A DNA stretch of 64,000 nt from Macrolepiota albuminosa. Lineage: Eukaryota > Basidiomycota > Agaricomycetes > Agaricales > Agaricaceae. The translations under genes and the position numbers were made by a program. Shown here piece after piece: positions 44,903-56,615 of this stretch (positions are counted from its first letter, which is position 1; every line of letters begins with the position of its first letter). Below the pieces are notes generated by a model that had not been told where the DNA came from, ran no database searches, and saw nothing but the letters and a program-made list of their open reading frames with translations. The stretch covers positions 2,530,001 to 2,594,000 of the forward strand of contig JAMWFC010000113.1 in the NCBI GenBank assembly GCA_027475525.1, in the 5' to 3' direction.

Positions 44903-46636
44903 TGATGATATCCAAAGTTTGGTCAGCAACAATTATGTAATACAGTTACTAATTTTAAAATCTGCATTGAACATGCTAAAATTGTTACAACCCTTCTCAT
45001 CTGGAACCACCCTGAAACACCTCCAGAACTCTATCCAGGACTTTTCTGCCAACCCCATGACACAACTCCCATCATCACAACTGCCAACACCGCCATCACA
45101 TGCATCAGACCCCACTATCACACCGCATCTCCTGACAGCCCTGTATCAAGGATCCCAGAACTGTCTGCTGGCACACCTGTCAATTATTGAATCATGTCAA
45201 TCATCCCAGCTATCACACATCATGCATCAGGGCCACTCCTCTGCACCAATTGATTGCATGCTCTGCATGCGTGATCCTCCAGTATACAATTTTCTCTCCT
45301 TCTGCCACTGTCCATTAACTTCCAAAACTGCCTCAGACATCCCAGAACCCCTCAGAAACCCAGAGGAGCCCCCACCGGTACTTAAAGAGTAGCTACCCAC
45401 TTGTTATACTTTAGTCTTGATATTACATTGATTGTTTGTATGCCCTTTTAATTGACTGATACGTACTAACTGGCACACTTTGACTGGCACACTTTGACTA
45501 GCACGCTCAACTTATTTGCATGGTCTTGAGATTAGTACACACTTTGTGACTTAAAGTTTATTAATCCTGGTCTTGTCTTAGAACCCCTGGTTCTCAACTC
45601 AACCTCAACTCAACCTCAACTCCTTCCTCTTTTTTGACTTCTCCTGACCCCTAAGCTAAGTCCCCTACCCTGGAGACCCCTTGTTTGCATCTTGAACCCC
45701 AGAGCATGGTTCGGAGTTTCAGATACTTGAGTATATATAGATTAAGTCTGCCTCATAAGGGCGTTGCTTTCTCAGAAGGCCTCTGACTCAGTGGAACCTG
45801 ACAAAAATATATTGAAAGAGTTCTGGGCATGTTTCAGAGAACACATCAATAATGAGGTATAAAGACAGGAAGGGAGTCAGCAATGGCAAGGTGCTAATGA
45901 CTAAGGCATCTGTAGAATGAACAGTAAGGTGAGCATAGCAAGACAAGCAGCAAGAACACAATAAACTTAGCAACTCCTAAGTAGCATTAGTGCCTGCTAT
46001 AAACACAAGGTGTGAAAGTTCTGTTTAATAGTGAGAGGATAATCAACAACTGCTAACTAATTGATTGCTGCCAATTACTTAATAAAATCTGAGCCATAGG
46101 GTAGACTAAAGTGAGTGGAGGCAAGAAGCTCTGTTCTGCTAGTGGTGTACAAGTCAGTAAGTGTTTTTATATTACAATGAGTTCACCGTCACCAAATAAC
46201 TAATAACACCAAAGTGTAGTGAACTGGAAAATTCTATGGAATAGCTTCAATAGTTCCAGAATCCTGCTATCCATTCAACTTGCTAAGTGGTGCCAGGCAG
46301 CAGATCACAATGCTAAATTATCAGTCTATCAAACCTGCTATCTGCCTAATTTGCTAAGTCATGTCAGACATCAAGATTAAATGCCAAGCTGTCTGTCATT
46401 TTTGATACATAAATCATCAATTTTGCTGCTAAGCACTGTTGTTAATGATTGATGTCATCTGTCAATTGCCATGCTGTCTGCTATCAGTGCTATCATTGAT
46501 CAGATCTGCTTCTTGCCATGTGCAACTATCAAATATTGCCAAAATTAGTTAGATTGTGCATGTTAAGGTATCCTGAGCTGGTGCCATGCTGCTGTGACCT
46601 GCTATTGATACACTGATTCTATATGGAGTTCTATTA
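44903..46636 (-). repeat. Decayed solo family B LTR, interrupted
   Basis: Starts TGATGATATCCAAAG and ends GTTCTATTA; the two halves (44903-44982 and 45804-46636) align along the whole family B LTR, with most CpG sites changed. A 4-bp duplication GTGA (44899-44902, 46637-46640) flanks it, in line with the 4-bp ACGT of the full element. A family A LTR is inserted in it. Confidence 0.8.
44983..45803 (+). repeat. Solo family A LTR, copy 5, nested in a B LTR
   Basis: Begins TGTTACAACCC and ends GGAACCTGACA. A perfect duplication AAAAT flanks it (44978-44982, 45804-45808). Nearly all CpG sites of the younger copies read TG or CA here. TACTTAAAG and AGTCTTGATATTA (45413) remain intact. Confidence 0.9.
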
Positions 46637-46640
46637 GTGA

Positions 46641-47084
46641 GATGGTTCTGGTTGTCATAATGCACATAGCTCCTGACTCAAGGTCAAGGAATGAGCAGAA
46701 CAAGAGGTCAATATGATACAGCACATCTAAGTACCTCTCTGTTATTTGGTGAATCCCCTGATGAGTCATGGCACACATTTTTATCTCGGAGAGGTGGTGG
46801 GAGGATGTGTGAGGATATCACAATAAGATCTTAATAGTAGTGCTCCATGTAGTAGTAAATTGAGAATGAAAGAACAGGTTGTGTGTCTTTGGACTTATGT
46901 CTTGCTAGTACAAGCAACAATACCTTAGTCTATAACACCAGTTGAAAATATTGAAATCTATAACATCACTATTCAAAATATTCTTGATCAAGTCCTATTC
47001 CACCTCTGCATCTTCTGCAGCACCATTTCCTGCTTTGTGCACATTATTACTTGCTGATGCATGCACCTCTTTGTATTCTGTTGA
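46641..47084. other. Spacer without recognised feature
   Basis: AT-rich, CpG-poor. The right end may belong to repeat D. No gene supported. Confidence 0.35.
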
Positions 47085-48120
47085 TAGGCTTCTACTTGGG
47101 CTGAGCACATTAAAGAACACTATCGGCCTACCAAAACTTGTTAATTTGGAGACTTGAGTGACCTTCTCAGATTCAGTATATCTCTGGCTTTTGGCTCCTT
47201 TACAGGCTTTATTTGGCAGTCTAAACCACTATTTACCAGCCACTTATTACCTATTATTCACTGACTACAAGGGCTCAAGAGGCTCAGAACTCATAATGCT
47301 AGCACAATAATAGGGAGGTAACTCTGACCAAACTCCAATCAGTTTCAGAAGGGATTAGCATTAAGTGCTGCCATTTGCTGAGACACCTCAATCAGAAGTA
47401 TAAAGAATCAATGACAATGAGACATGATATACTAAAGCCCAACATTTCAACCTATCAGAAAATAATACAATGTTTAGTGCCAAAGTTAGTGCTCACAGCA
47501 TCTGTTGAGGATTTTCTGACTATACTATTGAGTGGCCTGGCCAATTGAAATTACATTGAAAAGTGAGCAGACTTGTATAATTCTAAGTAATTTTAAAGTC
47601 GCCATGGCCAATATGCTGTAACACTGTTGGTTGCCATCACTTATGTGCTGCCAGCCACCATTGATAGAGCTAATTGATAGCACTGCAGATAGACTCATTT
47701 CTAAAATACAATAGTGCATAGTATAAAAGATAGCTACTTATCATGTAAATAGCAATAAATTGTAACTTCTTATCACCCAGTTACTCTCAGCATTTAAATT
47801 GCACTAGCTTGATCTAACTTCATTACTAAGTTAGACACTAGCATCATTTTTATTGCCTTTATTATTTATGGTACCACCTACAGACACTCACTATACTATT
47901 CTTTTTCTTCACAATATCTTTGTCCAAGCTACAGCACTTACAATTTGCTAAGTAGCATCTGAAGCATTATAATTTAGTGCATTGTTCTATTATATTTTGC
48001 TTGAGTATACCAGGACCCTGTCAGAACTCCTCACACACTACACATGTCAGATGCTGGAGATAATGTTGTACTGCATAATGTCCAGCACACCCAACTACAA
48101 TTGATATCATCACCATGTCC
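47085..48120. repeat. Repeat D, copy 2, with LTR-like unit C
   Basis: Homologous to 16915-18760 apart from the LTR inserted there. The internal unit 47503-48035 begins TGTTGAGGA and ends TCCTCACA and matches 18100-18664. Confidence 0.55.
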
Positions 48121-49699
48121 AGAGTATATAGCATTTTGGGAGCACTATATATATAATGGCTTATTAATGCATAGTGGCCACTTAAACAGCGAATGTCTTG
48201 TTGGAAAGTGTTGTAGCATGACAAGACATCTCTGCCATCATACTTGGAGGGAGAAGCACCATGAGAAAGCATATAAAGAAGCAGAGAAGAACAGAAAGAA
48301 CAAAAGTGCTTAGAATTTCAGAGATGGAGGAGACATTAAATTGCTTAGTATGTGCCTTGGGTTGGGAGAACAAAACTTATAAATGCCTCTGCTTAAGCAA
48401 GGAGATAATTGGAATCATTACATCAATGACATGGTGGTGGTGATCTGGATTTGTCATGAACACATCAATGAGAAATAGAGGAATAGTGGTGATAACAATC
48501 ATGAGAAGACATATCTGATTTGGAGTCAGAGTCTGAAATAGTCTGGAAATCCAAATCACTGTCAGAAGAGTCTGAATAGGAAGATTTAGCTTCAAGCATA
48601 GCCTGTTGTTGCTCTATGATAAGCTATGGCACATTAATTATATTCATAACAATAGCATGTCATAAGTCAGACCATCAAATTCAGTAATTGCCATGATCTA
48701 GTAAATTAATTATTTGTTGACATATCTCTATTGTGCAGGATAAAAGACCTATCAAGTGACAATAGGTGTTTATTGTATAGTGGCAATATGCTGAATCTTT
48801 TGAGAGGTATGTCAGCCCTGGTATTCAGGGCTCACTCTCCACAGAAGGCAAGCAAGGAACCAGAAAACATTATAAGGTTATGCCAATTCCACAAACTACT
48901 CACATACATCTATATATTATGGGACAACCCGTGTGAACTTCACCCTTTTTTGGCACTGCTGACCTAAGATTTGTCAGAATATCAAAATCTTAGCTAATCT
49001 TTGTCAGCAGCTTATCAAATAAGCTGACTTTGAAATTGTGGCTGTGCACATCAGATTTTCGGCTCTTTCCATTGTTTAGCATTAATTTGCATGATACACA
49101 TGTTCTGCAATCATTTTTGTTTTTTTGTTGGTTCCTCTCTTTATCACTGGGTGCAGGAATGATATTTTTTGCCAAAACAATGTAAAAATACAGTGAAAAT
49201 AATGCAATTAAGTTCAGATTTTTATTTAAATCTTTCTGTCAAAATTATTAAAAAAATATTGTAATTAGATTTTGAATGACACTTGATCTAATGCTCTCAA
49301 AGGTATTGGAGGGACTATATTGGTCATTTTTAAGCCTAAGAACCAGAACTAGCTTCCTGTGGCAATTTTTCTTATTTTTCTAAGTTCAGTCAAAATGTTT
49401 TGTAACAAAACTATTCAAATCAAATTCTGAAATTAATTGGATTACAAAAGAATGTCATTCTCTGCACCCAATGTATGTATGTCCTGAGCATATTTTATTG
49501 AAGATTCATATAGTGCAAAGTTAATAAATTAATGTTTTATATATTAAACAATGTAATGTTAATATTTGAATGAGTTGAAGTCAAATTTGAGCTCAATTTC
49601 TTGCACCGAAAAAAGTAAGGTTGAGATTGTATTTGAGCTTTTAACTACTCAGAACATAAAATATCAACAAATTAATAATAGTATTGAAGTTGAATTTAA
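48121..49699. other. AT-rich region without supported gene
   Basis: CpG-free and AT-rich. Short open frames are no longer than expected by chance and show no recognisable domain. Confidence 0.4.
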
Positions 49700-50290
49700 G
49701 ACTTGAGTTGAAAAACAAAAAGATTGAACAAAGAATTGTCTTTTTAGTATGTTTTCCAGTAGATCTTGGTAGAAAATACTCAAAAACTTCCAGAAAAATC
49801 AATGAAAAATCAGAAAAAACTTAAAGGCTACTGATACACTGATTTTTTTAAAAGTGATAAATGTTTAAAAAATCTGAAAAATTCAATTCAGCTTACAATA
49901 ATACTTTGACAAGTTTGTACTGAGTTTGAGGCCGGGATTGAGCACTGAGTTGGGAAATACCGAGGCCTTAACCGAACGAAGTGAGGTTGAGGCCGGAATT
50001 GAGCACTAAGTTGAGAAATACATACTTGAAGCCTTAACCGAACGAAGTGAGGTTAAGGTGGAGGCTGAATTACTTATACATACTTGGAGCCCTAACCGAA
50101 CGAAGTGAGGTTAGGGTAACTAAGTGAGGTTAAGGTGGAGGCTGAATTACTTATACATACTTGGAGCCCTAACCGAACGAAGTGAGGTTAGGGTGGAGGT
50201 TTAGTTGGGGGGGGTTTGGGGGCGAAGCCCCCAACGAGATGCTAGCTGCGTGCCGAAGGCACGCAGCACAGCTCGTCTTTAGATAGAATG
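49700..50290 (+). repeat. Hairpin repeat F, best-preserved unit
   Basis: Contains five hairpins: GGCCTTAACC/GGTTGAGGCC (49964-49994), CCTTAACC/GGTTAAGG (50032-50058), CCCTAACC/GGTTAGGG (50090-50116, repeated by the 77-bp duplication), TTGGGGGC-GAA-GCCCCCAA (50216-50234) and GCTGCGTGCC-GAA-GGCACGCAGC (50245-50267). The first three share the 11-nt loop GAACGAAGTGA. It is homologous to 10540-12250. It keeps CpG sites in the hairpins while the AT-rich half has none. Confidence 0.7.
50045..50198. repeat. Exact 77-bp tandem duplication 11
   Basis: Copies at 50045-50121 and 50122-50198, identical, within repeat F. Confidence 0.95.
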
Positions 50291-50460
50291 AGAACTTGCT
50301 CAGTGTTCAAATAATGACTAAGCCAAGAAGAGAAAAAGAAAATTATTAGATAGTGTTCCACAGTTTTGAAGATCTGAAAATTCTACATCATAGTCAAGAA
50401 GTTGTCTCAGTTTTCAATGTGCATGAGCCAGAGTGCTATTCCCAAAAGATTTTGTAAGAT

Positions 50461-50860
50461 ATATGTATCACATGACAGTAAAAAGCAAAGACATTATTTT
50501 CATACATATCTGCTTCTACAATTAACTGTACAGATACCTAGTCTACTGCTTATGTGAGTAATCATACAGACAAATGGTATGTATCACATGACAGTAAAAA
50601 GCAAAGACATTATTCCCATGCATACCCAGTCTACTGCTTACTAAGTAACCATACAGATGAATGGTACATATCACATGATGGTAAAAATTGAAGACATTAT
50701 TCCCATGCATACCTAGTCTACTGCTTATGTGAGTAACCATACAGATGAACAGTATGTATTACATGACAGTAAAAAGTGAAGACATTATTTCCATACTTAC
50801 TCAAGGGAACCAATGGCAATGAGAACAAACATAGTCACATGACAGCAAAAATTGAACACA
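50461..50860 (+). repeat. Minisatellite, about five irregular units
   Basis: Units beginning GTATGTATCACATGACAG-like start near 50463, 50578, 50662, 50753 and 50834, with unequal spacing of about 80-117 bp. Each carries AAAGACATTATT and, in most, CTAGTCTACTGCTTA. No coding capacity. Confidence 0.6.
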
Positions 50861-51278
50861 TTTTTCCCACACATAGTCCACTGCACAGAAAAACCTTGAT
50901 CTATTCTAGATCTCAGAATATAATTGAATTTGAGGTTTTATATCAAAATTGATATCACAATAAAGTCTTGGTCACCAGAAAGTCTCATGCTTTAATGATG
51001 AGATGACAGAAGAGTTCTGAGACTGTATGTTGAATCAAATAAAACAGGAACAGTGCAAGATTCCAATAAAGCATGGATGAAGTCCAAGAAATTTTAATTG
51101 GCATGAAAACAGTAGCATGGTGGAAGAAAAACAAATAGGGAGCACAAAATGCCCACTAAGCAACAGAAAAAGCAAAATGGGATCAAAGTGTGGGCACAAA
51201 AATGAAATATATATAATTGCAAAAGCAATACTGGGTCAAAGTGTGGAGCTACATGTGATCAATTGTTAGACAGGCCAC
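50861..51278. other. AT-rich spacer
   Basis: No recognised gene or repeat partner. Confidence 0.35.
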
Positions 51279-51868
51279 TGTAAGGGCAACCTCTAGAGGC
51301 TGTGGCTCAGTCACACAGCTGGCAGAGGGGGATCCAAAGTGTATTAGAATATATACTGACAATATCATGCTAGCTACTCACCTGGCAGAGGGAGATCCAA
51401 AGAGAACAAGTCTAGGGATTTCCTATGCCAGATTGGATGCTTCTGGGGCCTCTGAAGCATGGAAAACAACTGTACAGTACAACAAAGTCTAGGGATTTCC
51501 TATGCCAGATTGGATGCTTCTGGGGCCTCTGAAGCATGGAAAACAACTGTACAGTACAACAAAACCTTAAAAACTCAAAAATTGCCTACACAAACAATTG
51601 CACAAATAAGGGGCAAACTCTGGCAAACTCTGGCTTATGTAAGTGGTCTGGAAGCGGTGCTGAGGGGCCCACACTTGTCTGAATGGTAGCTAAAGAACCA
51701 GAGCACCTCAAGGGCTGAGAATAGCACTAACAAATAGTGTTGAAAGAATAGAAACAGTAAAATGAAATAATGTCAGAAGAAATAAGGGAATGAATGAAAG
51801 GAGAGTCAAGAGATAAGGAGTGAAGGAAGAATGAATGAAAAGTCAAAAGAATGAGGAGTCTCCTGACA
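51279..51868 (+). repeat. Family E LTR, copy 2
   Basis: Begins TGTAAGGGCAACC and ends CTCCTGACA. Similar to 56616-57122 and, in reverse orientation, 3873-4468. Contains one 77-bp duplication. No clear target duplication. Confidence 0.65.
51408..51561. repeat. Exact 77-bp tandem duplication 12
   Basis: Copies at 51408-51484 and 51485-51561, identical, inside the family E LTR. Confidence 0.95.
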
Positions 51869-52304
51869 GCTGCTATTGTTCAGAAGCCAAAGACCACAAC
51901 TAAAGTAGCAGGAATCTGTTTTCCTGGTGCATGGGATTTCTCTGTTTTCAAAAAGAAAATTTACTAGTATTCAGAATCAGATCAACTGGCCTTTACACAC
52001 ACTGTTTAAACATAAAATCACATCGACAACAATTATGTTCCCATAGCTTCTCTATGTCCTATATGTCAGGTGGAAGTTCATAGAATATTTCATTGCCTGT
52101 CTGCTCCTGTCAGGTTCTGATGACAATAGAAGCTTTTAAGAGCAAGCAAATTCTTACTAGGTGAATACAATAGCTATTCCAAACTTATGAGGCTCATAAG
52201 AGAAGTCCAGGGTTCCTTAAAGGACAGAGAAGTAGGATCTTAAATGAATAGTGATCTCATCTCAAATTTAATCAGAGCTGAAGGTGAACACATTATTTAC
52301 ATCA
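51869..52304. other. Downstream flank of the acyl-CoA ligase gene
   Basis: No gene supported. Probably includes the 3' untranslated part of the gene on the minus strand. Confidence 0.4.
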
Positions 52305-54869
52305 TCACACTCTGGTTGCAATCCTCTGGATAAATCCCACACCCTTCTTGGCCAAGTCCTTACTCCATTGTCGTAGGATATGCTTCTGGACCTTACCACT
52401 TGCAGTTTTTGGCAGCTTACTACTTTTCACTCCATCTTCGCCCAAAAACCACACCCAGGCTGGTGCATTCTGGTTTAGACCATTCAGTAATCAGTCGCAA
52501 AGCCATTCAGAATAACTCGACCTGTGGGTTCATGTTCTGTGCAACCGTAGCACATATCTCTTCTCTCGATGCCGATGTACCTGATTGGCGGACAATCCAG
52601 GCTCCAACAACTTCACCGTACCTATCATCTGGGACAGAAACAACAGCTGCTTCTTCTACTCCTTGGTGTTCAAGCAAGATATTCTCAATTTGCACAGGGA
52701 ACAGATTTTCTCCGCCACGGATAATGATATCCTTAATTCGTCCAACGACTCAATACACTCATATCAGACAATTATTCTTAGTAAAACTAATTTACTTACT
52801 TTTAAGATATCCCTCTTCATCCATCATTGCTTCATCTCCCGTATGCATCCATAGTGTTCCGTTGCTGTCAGTTTTCATGACGGTCTTGGTGCATTCTTCA
52901 TCGTTCCAGTATCTGAGAACTCACATTTGACCTTGAGCGAAGAAGAGAAATTGACTACCTACCCCTTTTGTAAAGGATATCCAGCAACACAAAGTTCTCC
53001 GGGCACCCCGACAGGTACTGTGTCTCCTGTACCATCAATGATCTTAGCCTTGACATGAGGGTGTACTTTTCCAACAGTCTCGACACGCTTAATTATGTCG
53101 TCTGTTGGAGTCGTTTGGAATGTCACGGGGCTATGTAGTATACTTGTCAGGTCGGGTTTCCAGCAGGTTGGTAGTCTAAAAGCAGATTACCTCGTTTCAG
53201 CTGAGAAGCTTCGACTCAGTACTGTCTTTGCATTAGGTCAGAGAGATGACTTACTCATGCCATATGCAATTGTAAGGTTCACCAAATTCAATCTGTCAAT
53301 GAGTTTCTTCATCAATTCAATAGGTATAGGTGAACCCGCAGCCACTCCAGCGCTGCATTATCATAAGCAAAACGTGACTTCTAGTAATCCTTAAGACATA
53401 CCGCAGACTGCTTGTGTCAACTTTCTCTCGAGCCGCCCGACGCTTGTCCAATTCCGCAAGGATCCCAAGAAAATGGGTTGGTACTCCATGCAACGCTGTA
53501 CATCGCTCCGAAACCACTGCGTCCACGATGGCCTTTGGGTCGAAGATCTCGGAGGGATAGACGATTGAGGCACCATGCGTCCATGCCGCCAAGTTTCCTA
53601 TGACAAGGCGTGTAGGAAAAGTGACTTTAGCTTTCTTAAATTCGTACAAAGTATGAAATTCCACTCATCAAAGCAATGAAACAGCGGAGGGACATTACCT
53701 GAAAGAACAAGGTTCAACGTTCAACCATCAGAGGGAAGCACAACTACTCACAGACGACGTCATCGTGCGTTAAACTCATGCACCGACCGATGGATATGGC
53801 ATTGTTCAGGAGGTTGAAGTGAGTGAGCTAGGACGAGCGAATATCAACCGATACAACACAGCGTATTACAGTTGGAAAAGACCCACCGAAACTGCTTTTG
53901 GTGCTCCCGTCGTTCCACTTATGTTAGTTCAGGAACTGTGCATAATATCAATCTGTACATATATACCTCGTAAACTGGAGATTGATTATGTCATCCTTTT
54001 TCAACAAGGCAGAGATTTGGCGTTGCAGATGTCTCTCTTTCGTGTCCTCCCTCCATATTAGAATCTCTCTCCAATCAATGGTGCTATTGACACTTAAATT
54101 GTCCAGTTCCTCCCGGTACTTTCCTGTGTTGTCCACCACCACAAGATTCTTGAGCTCTGGTAGTTCTTCGCATTGTATATCTCCAGGCTTAGAATACTTT
54201 AGATTCGGCAAGACCTGTAAAAGCATCTCGACATAGGCGGACGAGCGAATACGGGGGACGACGAAAAGATGTTTCACCCCAGCGAGTTTCAAGGTCTGAA
54301 GCTGGAAATGAAATGAATTGGTATCGATCGGTGTAAATTTCTGTAACATTTTGTGCTGATAGAACATACCAATTCTTGGGCTCGATATGCGGGGTTCAAA
54401 GTGACCAGAATTGCCCCAACTTGAACACAAGCCCATTGCAACATAGCGTACGAGCTACAATATGAGAGAAAAGCACTGAATATCTAATGTCGTCGAGATG
54501 CAAGTAGAACAACAACCTATTGTTGCCCATAATGACGCCTACACGGTCGCCCTTCCGAACACCCAAACCCAAAAGCCCCCAAGCAAGGGAATCGATATGA
54601 CGACCAAATTCTGCAAAATCCCATGCGAGATGAGTCGTTATTTCCATATTTCGCGATGGTGGACCATGATGGGTTCTGGGACGTTCACTCTTACAAATCA
54701 GTGCTGGCCGTGTGGGGAAAGCACGGAGTACTGCTGAGTTGAAATAATCGCCAAGGGTCAGAGTTTCCAAGGGGGGTTGAAGAGGTCCTTCAACGTAAGA
54801 CCGAGTAAACAAACGTCTGACAATGGAGCTGGAAACCTTCGGGGCCTCAAAGATGACACGAGCTAGCAT
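52305..54869 (-). CDS. AMP-forming acyl-CoA ligase (ACSF2-like)
   Basis: Activates a carboxylic (probably fatty) acid with ATP and joins it to CoA. Thirteen exons: 54869-54517, 54454-54370, 54301-53967, 53917-53887, 53827-53752, 53698-53669, 53609-53402, 53352-53255, 53200-53191, 53130-52963, 52912-52800, 52748-52522, 52469-52305. They sum to 633 codons including the stop, and every phase agrees. Motifs: TSGTTGAPKA (ATP loop), PPLFHCFG, YGMTETSP split by a 10-nt microexon, MHTGD, RIKDIIIRGGENLFP, and the catalytic Lys motif PKTASGKVQK near the C-terminus. The N-terminus is rich in Arg and Ser and nearly free of acid, like a mitochondrial presequence; there is no peroxisomal SKL end. The ATG was chosen as the first in frame; an upstream exon is possible. 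One intron appears to be AT-AC. CpG content is normal, unlike the surrounding elements. Confidence 0.92.
53610..53668 (-). other. Putative AT-AC intron
   Basis: A 59-nt intron starting ATGAGT and ending CTACAC. Only this removal joins CF to GLVIGNLAAW in frame and agrees with the phases of all other exons; no GT-AG pair nearby does so at a normal intron length. Confidence 0.6.
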
Positions 54870-56615
54870 ATGGTTTCGGTCAAGGATTCGATCCAGGCAC
54901 GTGTTCACCAATTTCTTCTCGATCCTTTAACCTTTGGGTCCTCGGTTTTATCACCGTGTCTTTGGTCTATTCTTTATATTACGAAGGTAGTCTCCCGTCC
55001 AGAAGCATAGAAAACTGTAGCATCTCAAAGTATACTACCTAAAAGTCTGCGAGGAGAGTTCCAATACCCAAAAATACAGAACACGAACACCGCCTTTCGC
55101 ACAATGGACGCCTAATTACATTGTTGGAGTAGAATAAATACATTACTTTACCCCCACCTCTTAGCCCAGCATTGTGGCTTGCCGGCGGTTAAAATCAAAT
55201 TCATTCATGGTAGCTTTTTTCATGCTACGGGTTTCAATGTTCACCGGCGGAAGCAAAATTGATCTTAATCATTTACAGATATGGAAACAGGGAATGGTAA
55301 TCAGCGTTCTTGTTGGTTCCTGTGCGGTCCGATTGTTGGTTCCTGTGCGGTCCGAATGAGGATACTAGTCGGAGATTAAAGTCGGACAAAATAAGGTTTC
55401 TTCGAGGATAGCCCATTTATAGCAATACTGGTGAAAAGGCAATAAGGAGAGCACATCAAAAAATGTCTCTACAAATGTACGAAGAGTAATGCTGCAGGTA
55501 AAATCGAGTCGAAGCTTGAATTAATCAGTTTATGAGCCGCGTGAACAAGGCAGTGAGAATAATGACTACAAGAAGGGTAACATTACACTATATAGATCTT
55601 CCTGAACTCGTGGTCAAGAAGACGCATTGAATGAACACTGGGAAAAGTTACGGCGAGCTCGGATTACAGATTGACGACCGACATAGACGCATTTTTTATT
55701 CCAGCAACTGAGCAGTATGACAAGGGATGACTAGCACCTCCGGCAAGGCAGGGAATCATAACGCCATGAGTCCTTGTCAGAACCTCGTATGTTTCACTCG
55801 TATTCCTGTTATTCAAATTCTTTTTGTATTGATTATTCACTTACTATTCAAAAGCTCTCCATCGAGCTCCACTTGTTTCATTAGTACAACTAGTTAAAAG
55901 CCACTAGCCTTACTTTATTTTACTTATCATTTATATACTGACAAAATCATCTTCAATTCTTTGATTCCAGATATTGTATTACTTGTATGCAAATATACAT
56001 CATTTTGTGATATGCTGTGACAGGTTATGGGTGTTAGAAATCCAGACTGATGTCTTATGTGTTGACTAAGAACAATAGAAGTATTATTCTAAGGTATAGT
56101 CAGTAATTTTGTATTTGGATATAAATATGAGCAACATACCCTCAGTCCAGTGTAAATGTTCTGTCTCTCAACATAAAGTAAGCCCCACTAACTCAGAAGA
56201 GTGGTGGTTTGACTACCATGGTTGGCAATATGTTATGCAGTAGCAGCTGTGTTAGAACTCAGTATCTATGTTAGACTAGAAGATGAAGTAAGTCCTCAGT
56301 TCAACATATGATTGACTTAGTTAGTAGCTACCTAGAAGACAAAGTAAGTCTGTAGGTAGCTACATTAGTATGTTTACTTGTGCATATGAATAATTACTCA
56401 CCCTCAGTTCAATGTATGATTGACTAAGGGTGCTTGGTGACCTGCATGTGTATATGTATGTATTGTAACAATGGTCATTTAGTTGTCAGGGCTGTGGTAT
56501 GGCCAGTAGTTGGCTGAACAATGAGAGAAAGGGCAGAGATGAATACAGGAGGCAAATGAAGTGGCCAAGGTGTGTTTTACCAACACTCCTCACCATGGCC
56601 TGTGAATCAGATATC
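54870..56615. other. Intergenic region
   Basis: CpG-containing near the ligase gene (probable promoter on the minus strand), becoming AT-rich after about 55900. A short 23-bp tandem duplication lies at 55310-55355. No other gene supported. Confidence 0.45.

Noticed and set aside
50090..50116. CCCTAACC / GGTTAGGG as an internal telomere
   Set aside because: There are no tandem TTAGGG units; the words occur once per hairpin arm and vary together in the neighbouring hairpins.
4125..51561. The 77-bp duplications as a CRISPR-like or satellite repeat
   Set aside because: The copies at different sites have no sequence in common and each occurs only twice, without spacers. Fungi lack CRISPR. An assembly cause fits better.
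55310..55355. The 23-bp tandem duplication as one of the 77-bp series
   Set aside because: Its period is 23, not 77; it may be an ordinary replication-slippage duplication.
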